From the NCBI GenBank assembly GCA_900554925.1, contig USJG01000021.1, positions 1-23,644 of the forward strand: 23,644 bases of DNA, read 5' to 3'. This DNA comes from an uncultured Lachnospiraceae bacterium (GTDB taxonomy: Bacteria; Bacillota; Clostridia; Lachnospirales; Lachnospiraceae). The translations under genes were made by a program, and so were the position numbers. The notes beneath the pieces are model-generated. The model made no database searches, was not told where the DNA came from, and was given only the letters and a program-made list of their open reading frames with translations. Positions 15,183 through 23,169 of this stretch are shown piece by piece. Every line of letters starts with the position of its first letter. The stretch's first letter is position 1.

Positions 15183-15962
15183 TTATGCAGTCAGATAGTT
15201 TTTCATTACCTTAAGCGCATTTTTTTCAAGCCTTGAAACCTGAGCCTGTGAAATTCCAATCATATCTGCCACCTCCATCTGTGTCTTCCCCTCAAAAAAA
15301 CGCAGACTGATAATTTCATGCTCCCTGTCTCCAAGTTTTTTCATTGCCTCGCTTAAAGAAAGATGTTCCACCCAGTTTTCCTCTTTATTCTTCTTATCAC
15401 TGATCTGATCCATAACATACAGGGCATCTCCCCCATCTGTATAAATGGGTTCATACAGACTCATGGGATTTTGAATGGCATCTAACGCGTACACAATATC
15501 TTCTTTGGATATTCCTATTTCTGCTGAAATTTCGTTGATCGTAGGCTCCTTCATATTTTTTTTGATCAGATTTTCTTTGGCATAAATTGCCTTATAAGCG
15601 GTATCTTTCAAAGACCGGCTTACCCTGATCGTGTTGTTGTCTCGGAGGAATCTGCGGATTTCGCCAATGATCATGGGAACCGCGTAGGTGCTGAACTTTA
15701 CATTTAACGAGGAATCAAAATTGTCAATGGCTTTGATCAGGCCAATACATCCGATTTGGAACAGATCATCCACATTTTCATTGCTGGATGAAAAACGCTT
15801 GATTACACTAAGCACAAGACGCAGGTTTCCTTCAATGTACTTTTGTCTTGCTTCCTTATCTCCCGACTCTATCTGTTCAAACAGCTTCTCCTTCTCCTCC
15901 GTCTTTAAAAGCGGTAATTTTGCTGTATTTACTCCGCATATTTCAACTTTTCCCTGGGCCAT
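15183..15962 (-). CDS. sigG: Forespore sigma factor SigG
   Basis: A 259-residue sigma-70 family factor that directs late forespore transcription. The N-terminus carries the SigG hallmark KVEICGVNTAKLP. Region 2 has NLRLVLSVIKRF and DDLFQIGCIGLIKAID, then NVKFSTYAVPMIIGEIRRFLRD; region 4 ends with the helix-turn-helix MEVADMIGISQAQVSRLEKNALK. The start is supported by AGGAGGAAAATAGAAA. It lies close to sigE, but a small opposite-strand gene intervenes, so it cannot share the spoIIGA-sigE transcript without crossing that gene. A TGAATA sequence upstream resembles a forespore -35 site, but I found no convincing -10. Confidence 0.96.
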   Translation of the reverse strand: MAQGKVEICGVNTAKLPLLKTEEKEKLFEQIESGDKEARQKYIEGNLRLVLSVIKRFSSSNENVDDLFQIGCIGLIKAIDNFDSSLNVKFSTYAVPMIIGEIRRFLRDNNTIRVSRSLKDTAYKAIYAKENLIKKNMKEPTINEISAEIGISKEDIVYALDAIQNPMSLYEPIYTDGGDALYVMDQISDKKNKEENWVEHLSLSEAMKKLGDREHEIISLRFFEGKTQMEVADMIGISQAQVSRLEKNALKVMKNYLTA

Positions 15963-16033
15963 TTTCTATTTTCCTCCTGCAACAGTTTGTAATAAAAATC
16001 ATTCACAAATTGGGTGGAAAATATTCATAATTT

Positions 16034-16063
16034 TTGAACCCTTTTCCAGTCTTTACATAAAAT
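16034..16063 (+). promoter_or_regulatory. Possible vegetative promoter of the ylmC/ymxH gene
   Basis: TTGAAC and TAAAAT are separated by 18 bases, 33 bases before the ATG. The match is reasonable and points at the only plus-strand gene. It lies back-to-back with sigG upstream DNA, so both genes share this 130-base region. Confidence 0.4.
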
Positions 16064-16095
16064 AAACTATAGTATGGAAAGGAAAGGTTTTGGAT

Positions 16096-16329
16096 ATGCT
16101 CTTTTCTGAACTGAAATGTAAAGATGTGATCAATATGCGCGACTGCAAAAAGCTTGGAAGAATCTGTGATCTTGAATTTGATGAATGCAGCGGACAGATA
16201 TGCAAGGTTTTTATCCCCACCGGCAATAAATTTTTTAATCTTCTGTGTAATGACCCGGATATTTGTATTCCCTATAAAGATATTAAGCAAATCGGGCCGG
16301 ACATCATTATTGTAGATATACGCTGCTAA
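16096..16329 (+). CDS. YlmC/YmxH family PRC-barrel protein
   Basis: A 77-residue protein with a PRC-barrel pattern: MLFSELKCKDVINMRDCKKLGRI, LEFDECSGQI, IPTGNKFF and IPYKDIKQIGPDIIIVD. This matches the YlmC/YmxH family found beside sigG in spore formers. Its molecular role is not firmly known; it is linked to sporulation by context. An upstream TTG at 16090 is in frame, but the ATG at 16096 gives better spacing from GGAAAGG at 16081-16087 and matches the family start. It is the only plus-strand gene and sits between sigE and sigG, pointing away from sigG and toward sigE. Confidence 0.88.
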   Translation: MLFSELKCKDVINMRDCKKLGRICDLEFDECSGQICKVFIPTGNKFFNLLCNDPDICIPYKDIKQIGPDIIIVDIRC

Positions 16330-16333
16330 AGAA

Positions 16334-16366
16334 AGGCTGCCGCAGGATGAATCCGCGCAGCAGCCT
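16334..16366. terminator. Shared hairpin between convergent ylmC/ymxH and sigE
   Basis: AGGCTGC and GCAGCCT flank an inner CGC/GCG and GGAT/ATCC pairing. On the minus strand it is followed by TTTCTTTA, so it can end the sigE transcript; on the plus strand the tail is weaker. It lies exactly between two converging genes. Confidence 0.65.
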
Positions 16367-16380
16367 GTTAAATATGTTAA

Positions 16381-17124
16381 TCAGTAGCTTTCCCTTAAAA
16401 GCTCTTTTTTAAGTCTCTTCATAATCTTTTTTTCCAGTCTGGAAATATAGGATTGTGAAATACCCAGAAGCTCTGCCACCTCCTTTTGTGTCATCTCCTG
16501 TCCGTCTGGGGAACCAAGGCCAAATCTTAAATTTATAATGGTCTTTTCCCTTTCGGTCAGTTTATCGATTGCTTTTAAAAGCAGCTTCCGCTCCACTTCA
16601 TTTTCAATATCCTTATAAATCACATCCTCATCCGTCCCCAGAATATCTGACAGAAGCAATTCATTTCCATCCCAGTCCACATTAAGAGGCTCATCAATGG
16701 AAACCTCCAACTTTGTTTTATTATTTCTGCGAAGATACATCAGGATTTCATTTTCAATGCATCTGGACGCATAAGTGGCCAGTTTAATATTTTTTTCAGG
16801 ATTAAAGGTATTAATGGACTTAATCAGGCCGATAGTCCCAATTGAAATCAAATCCTCCACCCCCACTCCCGTGTTGTCAAACTTTTTGGCAATATACACC
16901 ACCAGACGTAAGTTATGTTCGATTAAAATTGATTTTGCTTCATCCTCATATTCTGTGCCCAGATCGCTGATGACCGCGTTTTCTTTTTCCAGCTCAAGGG
17001 GCGGCGGCAGTACCTCGCTGCCGCCTATGTAATGCACATCTCCCTGTCTTGTCAATAAAAAGTTAGGTTCCCTGCGGTAAAGCTTAAACTGCAGCTTCCC
17101 TGGGATTGCTACCTTAAAAACCAT
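16381..17124 (-). CDS. sigE: Mother-cell sigma factor SigE precursor
   Basis: A 247-residue early mother-cell sigma factor, made as an inactive precursor. The N-terminal pro-region (about residues 1-30) ends near VHYIGGSEVLPPPL, the segment where SpoIIGA cleavage occurs in relatives. Region 2 has NLRLVVYIAKKF, EDLISIGTIGLIKSI and LATYASRCIENEILMYLRR, essentially identical to Bacillus SigE, followed by DEPLNVDWDGNELLLSDILGTD. Region 4 ends in VAELLGISQSYISRLEKKIMKRL. It follows spoIIGA by 27 bases with an AGGAGGAATT ribosome site, so protease and substrate are made from one transcript. Confidence 0.97.
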   Translation of the reverse strand: MVFKVAIPGKLQFKLYRREPNFLLTRQGDVHYIGGSEVLPPPLELEKENAVISDLGTEYEDEAKSILIEHNLRLVVYIAKKFDNTGVGVEDLISIGTIGLIKSINTFNPEKNIKLATYASRCIENEILMYLRRNNKTKLEVSIDEPLNVDWDGNELLLSDILGTDEDVIYKDIENEVERKLLLKAIDKLTEREKTIINLRFGLGSPDGQEMTQKEVAELLGISQSYISRLEKKIMKRLKKELLRESY

Positions 17125-17151
17125 TCTTAATTCCTCCTGTTTTGCCCTGCT

Positions 17152-17982
17152 CTATATAGATAATTCCGGCGGCAGAATCATCTCATAACCGCCCTTTTGA
17201 GATATTTTTCCTTTAAATATTGCTATAATTACTTTATCAAACTGTTTTTCACCGGTATCACCTTTTACCTCCATGGCACCTACTTCGTAGCCCTCCAGCA
17301 TACCGTTTTCCTTGCCAATGCTGTGATAAGGGATCATCTTAAATTTTTCCGGCTTCATCCACATTCTTAAGTTTTCCCATTTATTTTCTTCCAGAATTGC
17401 TACCGGCTTTTTGCTGACAGGTTCTATCAGCCCGTTTCCTGTGTCGATCAGCGCCCTTATTTCAACCTGACCACTGTCCCCAGGAATAAATACCTGGCAG
17501 AAATGCTCCTGCTTTCTTTTCTGAAAGACAAAAATTAATTTCCTGCAAATTAAAAAGCCCATAAAACCTGTTCCCGCAATTATGGCCATGGAATCACTGT
17601 TTTCTGCAAGCAAAGGTATTTTAGACTTAAGAAAGATTATGAACCCTCCCAGCAAAAAGGAAAATGTAAATAAGTATCCTTCTCCTCTAAGCAGCTCCCT
17701 TAACCCTTTGGTCCTGCACCCGATCTTTATCATCAATGCCCCTGTGGGAAACATTCCGATCAGTACTTTCAGCATATAAGGTATTCCCGGAAGGCACAGG
17801 ACAACACAATATCCCAAAGCACCTGTGACACTTCCTGCAAAGATTCTTGAATACGTGGCAGTTTTTCCAAGCACTTTGCCTGTCAGGGTCAGCAGATATA
17901 AATCCATAACCAGGTTTAATAAAAATATGCTGTCAATATAAATGGTACTCCGTAATTGCACCTTGCAATCATTCACCTCCAT
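17152..17982 (-). CDS. spoIIGA: Sigma-E processing protease SpoIIGA
   Basis: A 276-residue membrane-anchored aspartic protease that activates pro-SigE after a forespore signal. Five hydrophobic helices fill residues about 15-150, starting in IYIDSIFLLNLVMDLYLL. The cytoplasmic protease domain has the active-site ALIDTGN with Asp180. The start is uncertain. The ATG at 17982 has no ribosome site upstream; a near-perfect TGGAGGTGA lies inside its first codons. A GTG at 17961 (giving residues MQLRSTIYID...) would better match family N-termini, which begin a few residues before YID, though the ribosome-site spacing is then long. An ATG correctly spaced from TGGAGGTGA at 17972 is in the wrong frame and opens only an 18-codon peptide. 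Confidence 0.93.
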   Translation of the reverse strand: MEVNDCKVQLRSTIYIDSIFLLNLVMDLYLLTLTGKVLGKTATYSRIFAGSVTGALGYCVVLCLPGIPYMLKVLIGMFPTGALMIKIGCRTKGLRELLRGEGYLFTFSFLLGGFIIFLKSKIPLLAENSDSMAIIAGTGFMGFLICRKLIFVFQKRKQEHFCQVFIPGDSGQVEIRALIDTGNGLIEPVSKKPVAILEENKWENLRMWMKPEKFKMIPYHSIGKENGMLEGYEVGAMEVKGDTGEKQFDKVIIAIFKGKISQKGGYEMILPPELSI

Positions 17983-17999
17983 TTCTTATGTACCAGTTC

Positions 18000-18032
18000 A
18001 TTATAAACATTAAGGTCTTAATATTTTGTCAA
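18000..18032 (-). promoter_or_regulatory. spoIIGA: spoIIG-type promoter with 21-bp spacing before spoIIGA
   Basis: On the minus strand TTGACA and TATAAT, both perfect, are 21 bases apart, too far for ordinary vegetative promoters. The spoIIG promoter of Bacillus subtilis is known for the same kind of wide spacing (22), which Spo0A overcomes. The -35 lies in TTTTGACAAAA, whose complement TTTTGTCAAAA resembles a relaxed 0A box. The -10 leaves only about 11 bases before the ATG at 17982. Confidence 0.6.
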
Positions 18033-18083
18033 AACATTGTCCTTAAAGGCGTCATTCATCGCACTATTTTGACAAAGGAAGAA

Positions 18084-18101
18084 AGTGTCGCTTGCGACAC
18101 T
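18084..18101 (-). terminator. Terminator at the far end of the M18-spoIIGA gap
   Basis: AGTGTCGC and GCGACACT form a perfect 8-bp stem with a two-base centre, followed on the minus strand by TTTCTTCCTTTG. It would stop read-through from the aminopeptidase gene and hairpin block before spoIIGA. Confidence 0.6.
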
Positions 18102-18260
18102 TCGCGCGCGAGCGGATGCTTATGCATAGCTACCTCTCCGCGAGAAGCGCATCCTGCCCGGAGGGCTTTTGTATAACGGGAAAATCCGAAGGAATTTCCC
18201 GTTATACAAAATATCCCGGGCAATTCTTTTCAAATATCCTTAAAAAGAATTGTCCGGGAT
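18102..18260. repeat. Structured hairpin block (possible dispersed repeat or MITE-like element)
   Basis: Together with 17983-18101 this fills a 304-base stretch without a gene. Positions 18167-18183 and 18195-18211 form a perfect 17-bp inverted repeat (core TGTATAACGGGAAA) around an 11-base loop. Directly beside it, 18213-18230 and 18243-18260 form an 18-bp repeat (core TCCCGGGCAATTCTTT) with a single mismatch. A GC-rich segment, 18102-18166, has shorter pairings such as GGATGC with GCATCC and a TCTCCGCGAGA palindrome. No ORF fits. The block differs in composition from its flanks and resembles intergenic repeat elements. It could also be a structured 3' RNA of the M18 transcript. Confidence 0.6.
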
Positions 18261-18286
18261 TTGACATTATACATATTGATCATAAT

Positions 18287-19558
18287 TTATTTTTCATAAA
18301 ACTTCTTAAGCACCCTTACCAGATATTCTACATCCCTGCTTCCTGCGGTTTCCACCGCGGAATGCATGGCAAGCTGGGCAAGCCCCACATCCACCGCAGG
18401 TATGGACACCTGTCCCGCTGAAATATTGCCAAGGGTAGAGCCTCCTGGAATATCTGATCGGTTGTGGTAGTCCTGATAAGGAACTCCTGCTTTTCTGCAA
18501 AGCGCTTTTATCACTGCCTCCGAATAAGCATCTGTGGTATACTTCTGTCCTCCATGATGCTTGATCACAATACCGCCATTTAAAACCGGACGGTTTTCCG
18601 GATCAGCCTTTTCAGGATGATTGGGATGAAGCGCATGGGCATTGTCCGCAGACACCATAAAACTGTCTGCCAGCAGTCTTAAAAAGTCGCTGCCTTCTTT
18701 TCCAAGATTTTCTCCTATTCTAATCATGGTATCCTTCAAAAATGTAGACGCTGCTCCCTGGCTTGTATGGCTTCCTACCTCTTCATGGTTGAAGATCACA
18801 CACATAGTACAGTAATCCTCAGGTACCGCATCCAATATGGCTTCCATAGAGGCATACACACACGCAAGGTCATCCAGCCTTGGGGCAATAAGCAATTCTT
18901 TCTCAGGCCCCGCCAGCCGGCCCTTATCCCTCACGTATAAAAACAAGTCATTTCCTAAAATATCTTCTTCCTTCACACCTGCCTGGCCAGCCAGCTTCTT
19001 TAAAAGGCTTCCCCTGGCTTTGCCGCTCCCCATAAGCGGAAGCAGATCGGTCTGGGGATTCAATTCCATCCCTTTATTTGCTTCGCGGTTCATATGGATG
19101 GCAAGGCTGGGGATTATCATAAAATCTTCATCAATATTTACGTTTACTGATTTAAGCCCATTTTCTCCATCACACACCAGTCTGCCGGCAACCGAAAGGC
19201 ATCTGTCAAACCAGGTAGAATAAATCATACCGCCATATGCCTCCGTATTCAGCCTAAGATATTGATCCTGAGCCATCATTTCAGGATTAGTTTTTAATTT
19301 AAAGGAAGGGGAATCACTGTGGGATGCCGCTATATGAAATCCCCTGATTTCCTTTTCCGGCACTCTGAAGGCTATTAAGGAAGCGCCTCCCCGTGTCACA
19401 TAATAGCTTTTACCTGCTTCGACTTTCCACTCTTCCTTTTCTTCCAGCGGCAAAAAACCTCTTTCTTCCAATCTCTCTTTCACATTTTCTACGACGTGAT
19501 AACAGCTTACACTGCGGTCAATAAACGCAAGACATTCTTCTGCCCATTTTTCCCTCAT
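18287..19558 (-). CDS. M18 family aminopeptidase
   Basis: A 423-residue metallo-aminopeptidase of the M18 family (aspartyl aminopeptidase/ApeB-like), cytoplasmic, removing N-terminal residues from peptides. Metal-site motifs are all visible: ASHSDSPSFKLK, LIAPRLDDLA, FNHEEVGSHTSQGA, SADNAHALHPNHPEK and the C-terminal LAQLAMHSAVETAG. An upstream ATG at 19594 is in frame, but the ATG at 19558 has AGGAGG 6 bases before it and is preferred. It follows ftsZ and its terminator, so it is probably transcribed separately. The family often appears near division genes in Lachnospiraceae with no known functional link. Confidence 0.94.
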   Translation of the reverse strand: MREKWAEECLAFIDRSVSCYHVVENVKERLEERGFLPLEEKEEWKVEAGKSYYVTRGGASLIAFRVPEKEIRGFHIAASHSDSPSFKLKTNPEMMAQDQYLRLNTEAYGGMIYSTWFDRCLSVAGRLVCDGENGLKSVNVNIDEDFMIIPSLAIHMNREANKGMELNPQTDLLPLMGSGKARGSLLKKLAGQAGVKEEDILGNDLFLYVRDKGRLAGPEKELLIAPRLDDLACVYASMEAILDAVPEDYCTMCVIFNHEEVGSHTSQGAASTFLKDTMIRIGENLGKEGSDFLRLLADSFMVSADNAHALHPNHPEKADPENRPVLNGGIVIKHHGGQKYTTDAYSEAVIKALCRKAGVPYQDYHNRSDIPGGSTLGNISAGQVSIPAVDVGLAQLAMHSAVETAGSRDVEYLVRVLKKFYEK

Positions 19559-19603
19559 ATATACCTCCTGCCTGCGACAGGATTTACCTGTCATATGTTA
19601 TAT

Positions 19604-19634
19604 AAAAAGACTGTATACCTGACGATATACAGCC
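19604..19634 (-). terminator. ftsZ: Intrinsic terminator of ftsZ
   Basis: GGCTGTATA pairs with TATACAGTC (one G-U) around an 8-base loop and is followed on the minus strand by TTTTTATAT. It lies 36 bases after the ftsZ stop. Confidence 0.85.
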
Positions 19635-19669
19635 TTTGAAATTCTTCTGAAAATTATTCTTATTTTAAA

Positions 19670-20872
19670 TTACTTCTTCTGTAAAAAATCAGGTATCTTC
19701 AGAGGCTTGTCCGCCACATTGCTTCTAAGGTCACCGGGGTTACTGATTCCGCTTACAGGTCTGTGGGCTGTGGTATTCACATTAGGAATTGTATGTCCTG
19801 GAATCACATTCACGCCATCAGAAGTTCCTGCTGACCTTAAGTTGATATTGGGAGTAACCGGCTTTATATATTTACCTGAAAAAGTGCTGTAAGGAGAAAC
19901 CGGTTTATTGGTAGGCAAAGTAGCATCCTCAAGTCCTGTGGCAATAACCGTAATGCGGCAGCTATCCGTCTGGGATTCATCATACATGGCACCAAAGATG
20001 ATATTTACGTCATCTCCTGCCAGTTCCTGTACATAGCTTGCTGCATCAGATGCATCTGCCAGTGTAATATCGCCGGATACATTGATAATAACATGGGTTG
20101 CACCGGAAATTGTAGTTTCAAGCAGCGGACTTTCTACCGCCATCTTAACAGCCTCGCTTGCCTTATCATCACCTTTTCCGTTACCAATACCAATATGGGC
20201 AATTCCCTTATCCTTCATAACAGTCTGTACATCTGCAAAATCCAGGTTGATCACAGCAGGTACATTAATAAGGTCAGTAATTCCCTGCACTGCCTGCTGA
20301 AGTACTTCATCTGCTTTCTTAAGGGCATCCGGCATGGTTGTCCTTCTGTCAACGATCTCAAGCAGCTTGTCATTGGGAATGACAATAAGGGTATCTACAT
20401 TGTCCTTGATCTTGTCGATCCCGCTGAGGGCATTGACCATACGCGCCTTGGCCTCAAAGCGGAAGGGCTTTGTCACAACACCTACCGTAAGGATTCCCAT
20501 ATCCTTTGCCAGCTTTGCTACAACGGGAGCCGCACCGGTTCCTGTACCGCCGCCCATACCGCAGGTTACAAATACCATATCAGCGCCTTTCAGTGCTGCG
20601 GCAATTTCTTCGCTGCTTTCCTCGGCTGCCTTTTCGCCAATTTCAGGCTTTGCTCCGGCTCCTAAGCCTTTGGTAAGCTTTTCGCCGATCTGTAAAAGCT
20701 TCGGCGCCTTACATAACTGCAATGCCTGTTTATCTGTATTAATACCAATAAATTCAACACCGGTAATATTCTCATCTACCATTCTATTTACAGCGTTATT
20801 ACCTGCCCCGCCAACACCAATCACAATGATTTTGGCAGCAGATTCAGCGTCGTTAGTCTTAATTTCCAGCAA
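19670..20872 (-). CDS. ftsZ: Cell division protein FtsZ
   Basis: A 400-residue tubulin-like GTPase that forms the division ring. GTP-binding motifs are intact: VIGVGGAGNNAVNRM near 17-31, GGGTGTG at 107-113, and the T7-loop region NLDFADV near 210. The C-terminal linker (about 325-385) ends in DKPLKIPDFLQKK, the conserved tail that binds FtsA/SepF-type partners. The start is a TTG with a strong AAGGAGG 8 bases before it; no ATG fits. It has its own promoter, 110-140 bases upstream, and a terminator, so it can be expressed apart from divIB. Confidence 0.98.
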   Translation of the reverse strand: MLEIKTNDAESAAKIIVIGVGGAGNNAVNRMVDENITGVEFIGINTDKQALQLCKAPKLLQIGEKLTKGLGAGAKPEIGEKAAEESSEEIAAALKGADMVFVTCGMGGGTGTGAAPVVAKLAKDMGILTVGVVTKPFRFEAKARMVNALSGIDKIKDNVDTLIVIPNDKLLEIVDRRTTMPDALKKADEVLQQAVQGITDLINVPAVINLDFADVQTVMKDKGIAHIGIGNGKGDDKASEAVKMAVESPLLETTISGATHVIINVSGDITLADASDAASYVQELAGDDVNIIFGAMYDESQTDSCRITVIATGLEDATLPTNKPVSPYSTFSGKYIKPVTPNINLRSAGTSDGVNVIPGHTIPNVNTTAHRPVSGISNPGDLRSNVADKPLKIPDFLQKK

Positions 20873-20980
20873 GGGTACTTCCTCCTTATCATTCCCACAA
20901 CATACTAATCCAAATATATATCAGCCATCAGGCGAAGCTTTGACCCACTCCGCAAGACGTTCTTTTGGCTCATATAGTCT

Positions 20981-21009
20981 ATCATATAATCTTTTCTTTG
21001 AATTATCAA
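20981..21009 (-). promoter_or_regulatory. ftsZ: Vegetative promoter of ftsZ
   Basis: TTGATA, a 17-base spacer and TATGAT lie in minus orientation in the 183-base gap between divIB and ftsZ, about 110-137 bases before the start. One mismatch in each box. The long leader has no other evident element. Confidence 0.75.
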
Positions 21010-21055
21010 CCACAAATTTCAGTTTTTTGTTTTTTTTCAAATACTGTTATAACTA

Positions 21056-21829
21056 TCAATCCGGTTCAAATGATATATTTTTCGTTTCTTCCGTATAATT
21101 CTCCATCCTTAAAGTTCCACTCTTTCCTTCAAGCTCCGGGAGCATATATTGAAGCTTCATAACCTTTTCGTCCAGATTATCTCCAATTCCAAGCGCTACC
21201 TTAACCTCCTCAAAATACAGGGTCAGGGAGTCGTCCTTGCCAAAATAGATCCTGTCCACAGAAAGGTTGTACTTATTAACCAGCTGGGTAATACTTAAAA
21301 TTTTGGTAAATATTTCCTTATCCTCAACGGGAAGCGGCTCGTACAGGATCACATGATCAAATTCAAGCCCGGTAACCATAGGGATGCCCGCAGTCTTTTC
21401 TTTGGAGCTTTCCACCACGATGCCATCCTTGTCAAAATACATATATCTTTCCAGATACTCTACATATCCGGCCAGTGCTTTTTCATATACTTCTATTTTA
21501 ATGGTATGGGGATCCTGTACCGACACATCCATCTTCTCTATAAAAGGAACTCCCACGATACTCTTGTCCTTATACTTTAAGGATAAAAGAAGGGAATTAT
21601 TCCCATAATGCCCTTCCATTACCATATCTATAATCTCTTCATTGGTGTAATGGATATTCCCTTCCACATAGATTGTGGTAACCGTGTAATTTCTGATAAT
21701 ATAGAAATAGGCTGCTAAAAGGGCAATCACAAGGAACAACACCATACCGCCTATGATAAACAGGCTTTTATAATTGGAAATATACAGTTTTTGGGTCTGT
21801 TTCTTCTTTTTCAGTTTCTTCTTACTCAT
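21056..21829 (-). CDS. divIB: Division protein DivIB/FtsQ
   Basis: A 257-residue single-pass membrane protein of the divisome that links FtsZ-ring assembly with septal wall synthesis. A Lys-rich cytoplasmic N-terminus (KKKLKKKKQTQK), one membrane helix at about 23-47, then a POTRA domain (TTIYVEGNIHYTNEEI to IEVYEKALAGYVEY) and the beta domain continuing to about 240. Length is typical. It begins 9 bases after murA, with a weak AGCAG-type ribosome site, so translation is probably coupled with murA. Confidence 0.94.
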   Translation of the reverse strand: MSKKKLKKKKQTQKLYISNYKSLFIIGGMVLFLVIALLAAYFYIIRNYTVTTIYVEGNIHYTNEEIIDMVMEGHYGNNSLLLSLKYKDKSIVGVPFIEKMDVSVQDPHTIKIEVYEKALAGYVEYLERYMYFDKDGIVVESSKEKTAGIPMVTGLEFDHVILYEPLPVEDKEIFTKILSITQLVNKYNLSVDRIYFGKDDSLTLYFEEVKVALGIGDNLDEKVMKLQYMLPELEGKSGTLRMENYTEETKNISFEPD

Positions 21830-21838
21830 TCTGCTCTG

Positions 21839-23092
21839 CTATCCGGTATATATATTTACTCCAAGGTTTTGATAATCCCGGCAAATATCCTCATAACCAC
21901 GCTCGATAAAATGCCGGTTCTTAACAATTGTTTCTCCAAGCGCCATACACCCTGCAACTACCAGTGCGGCACCTCCCCGCAGCTCTTCTGCCTTAACCTC
22001 ACATCCAAGGAGGCTGTCAACGCCCACAATTACCGCCTGACGCTTCCCCTGCTGTTCAATACAGGCTCCCATTTTACGAAGCTCAGGTATGATGCGGAAT
22101 CTGTTTTCAAAAATTGTTTCTTCGATCACGCTGATTCCCTGTACTGTAGTAAGGGCGGCCATAAGGATTGACTGCATATCTGTGGGAAATCCGGGATAAA
22201 TCTCCGTCTTTAAAAAGGGGATCGCTCTTTTATTCTCATGGGCAATGATCATCAGTCCTTCTCTGGAAATATTGGTTTCTGCACCGATATCCTCTGCCAC
22301 CTTAAGCATACTCCGCATTTGTGCCACCGGTGCATCCTCCAGAAAAATATGGCCTCCTGCCCCCAGAACACTCATCAGGTAAGTGCCTGCCACAATTCGG
22401 TCAGCGGGAATGCGAAACCTTATTCCGTGAAGGGCATGCCCCCCTTGTATGATCAGGACTGCTCCGCCGATTCCTTCTATCACTGCGCCCGCCTCTGTAA
22501 GAAACTCGCACAGCGTGACGATCTCCGGCTCCTTTGCTGCATTTTGAAGGACCGTTACTCCTTTTGCCATCACTGCTGCAAGGATAATATTTTCCGTAGC
22601 TCCCACGCTGGAGACGGGAAGCCTTAAGACTGTGCCTTCAAGATTCTTAACCCTTGCTGTAAAGCTGCCCTCTCTTTCATAGACCGAAACTCCCATTCTG
22701 CGAAGCGCGTTCAAATGCAGATCAATGGGACGTTCCCCGATAACACATCCGCCCGGATAATCCATGGTGACCTCTCCCAGCCTGCCAAGCATTGCGCCCA
22801 GCAGCATAATCGAGGACCGCATACCTGTAACGTTTTCTCCTGCCATGGTATCCTCCGATACATTTCTGGTATCGATGGTAAGAGTATGGTCTGTAAGATC
22901 AACTTTGCATCCAATACTTTGAAGCAGCTGCTGCATATGCTGCACATCTGAAATATGCGGGCAATTTTCTATGATACAGACATCCTGTGTCAAAAGTGCT
23001 GCTGCCAGTATTGGCAGCACTGCATTTTTGGAACCCTGTATTTTTGTTTCTCCAAAAAGTGCATTTCCTCCTCGAATATGAATAGCATCCAA
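21839..23092 (-). CDS. murA: UDP-N-acetylglucosamine 1-carboxyvinyltransferase MurA
   Basis: A 417-residue cytoplasmic enzyme for the first committed step of peptidoglycan synthesis, adding enolpyruvate from PEP to UDP-GlcNAc. Visible active-site features: GSKN (Lys22), and DYPGGCVIGERPIDLH with the PEP-binding Cys116, so the enzyme should be sensitive to fosfomycin-type inactivation at that Cys. FPTDMQ and FENRF near 305-335 are also typical. The start is TTG with AAGGTG a few bases upstream; no suitable ATG exists. It lies between ftsW and divIB. murG is not seen in this window. Confidence 0.97.
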   Translation of the reverse strand: MDAIHIRGGNALFGETKIQGSKNAVLPILAAALLTQDVCIIENCPHISDVQHMQQLLQSIGCKVDLTDHTLTIDTRNVSEDTMAGENVTGMRSSIMLLGAMLGRLGEVTMDYPGGCVIGERPIDLHLNALRRMGVSVYEREGSFTARVKNLEGTVLRLPVSSVGATENIILAAVMAKGVTVLQNAAKEPEIVTLCEFLTEAGAVIEGIGGAVLIIQGGHALHGIRFRIPADRIVAGTYLMSVLGAGGHIFLEDAPVAQMRSMLKVAEDIGAETNISREGLMIIAHENKRAIPFLKTEIYPGFPTDMQSILMAALTTVQGISVIEETIFENRFRIIPELRKMGACIEQQGKRQAVIVGVDSLLGCEVKAEELRGGAALVVAGCMALGETIVKNRHFIERGYEDICRDYQNLGVNIYTG

Positions 23093-23169
23093 ATTTTCAC
23101 CTTCCGCCTTCCGGTTTAAAAGTTAGACCTATTCTAATGTATGTAAAGAAAAGGAAAACGCATCTTGTA

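Noticed and set aside
15990..16030. Forespore-type promoter before sigG
   Set aside because: A TGAATA box is present, but no convincing -10 element lies at a fitting distance.
18102..18260. Riboswitch or CRISPR array
   Set aside because: No regularly spaced repeats and no riboswitch pattern I recognise; it stands between a gene end and another gene's promoter, so repeat element or terminator structures fit better.
18287..19594. Longer start of the M18 aminopeptidase at 19594
   Set aside because: The ATG at 19558 has a strong AGGAGG ribosome site; the extra 12 residues include that site.
20334..21098. A 254-codon plus-strand open frame across ftsZ and its upstream region
   Set aside because: It lies antisense to ftsZ, is Ser/Pro/Ala-rich and has no ribosome site or family features; ftsZ explains the region fully.
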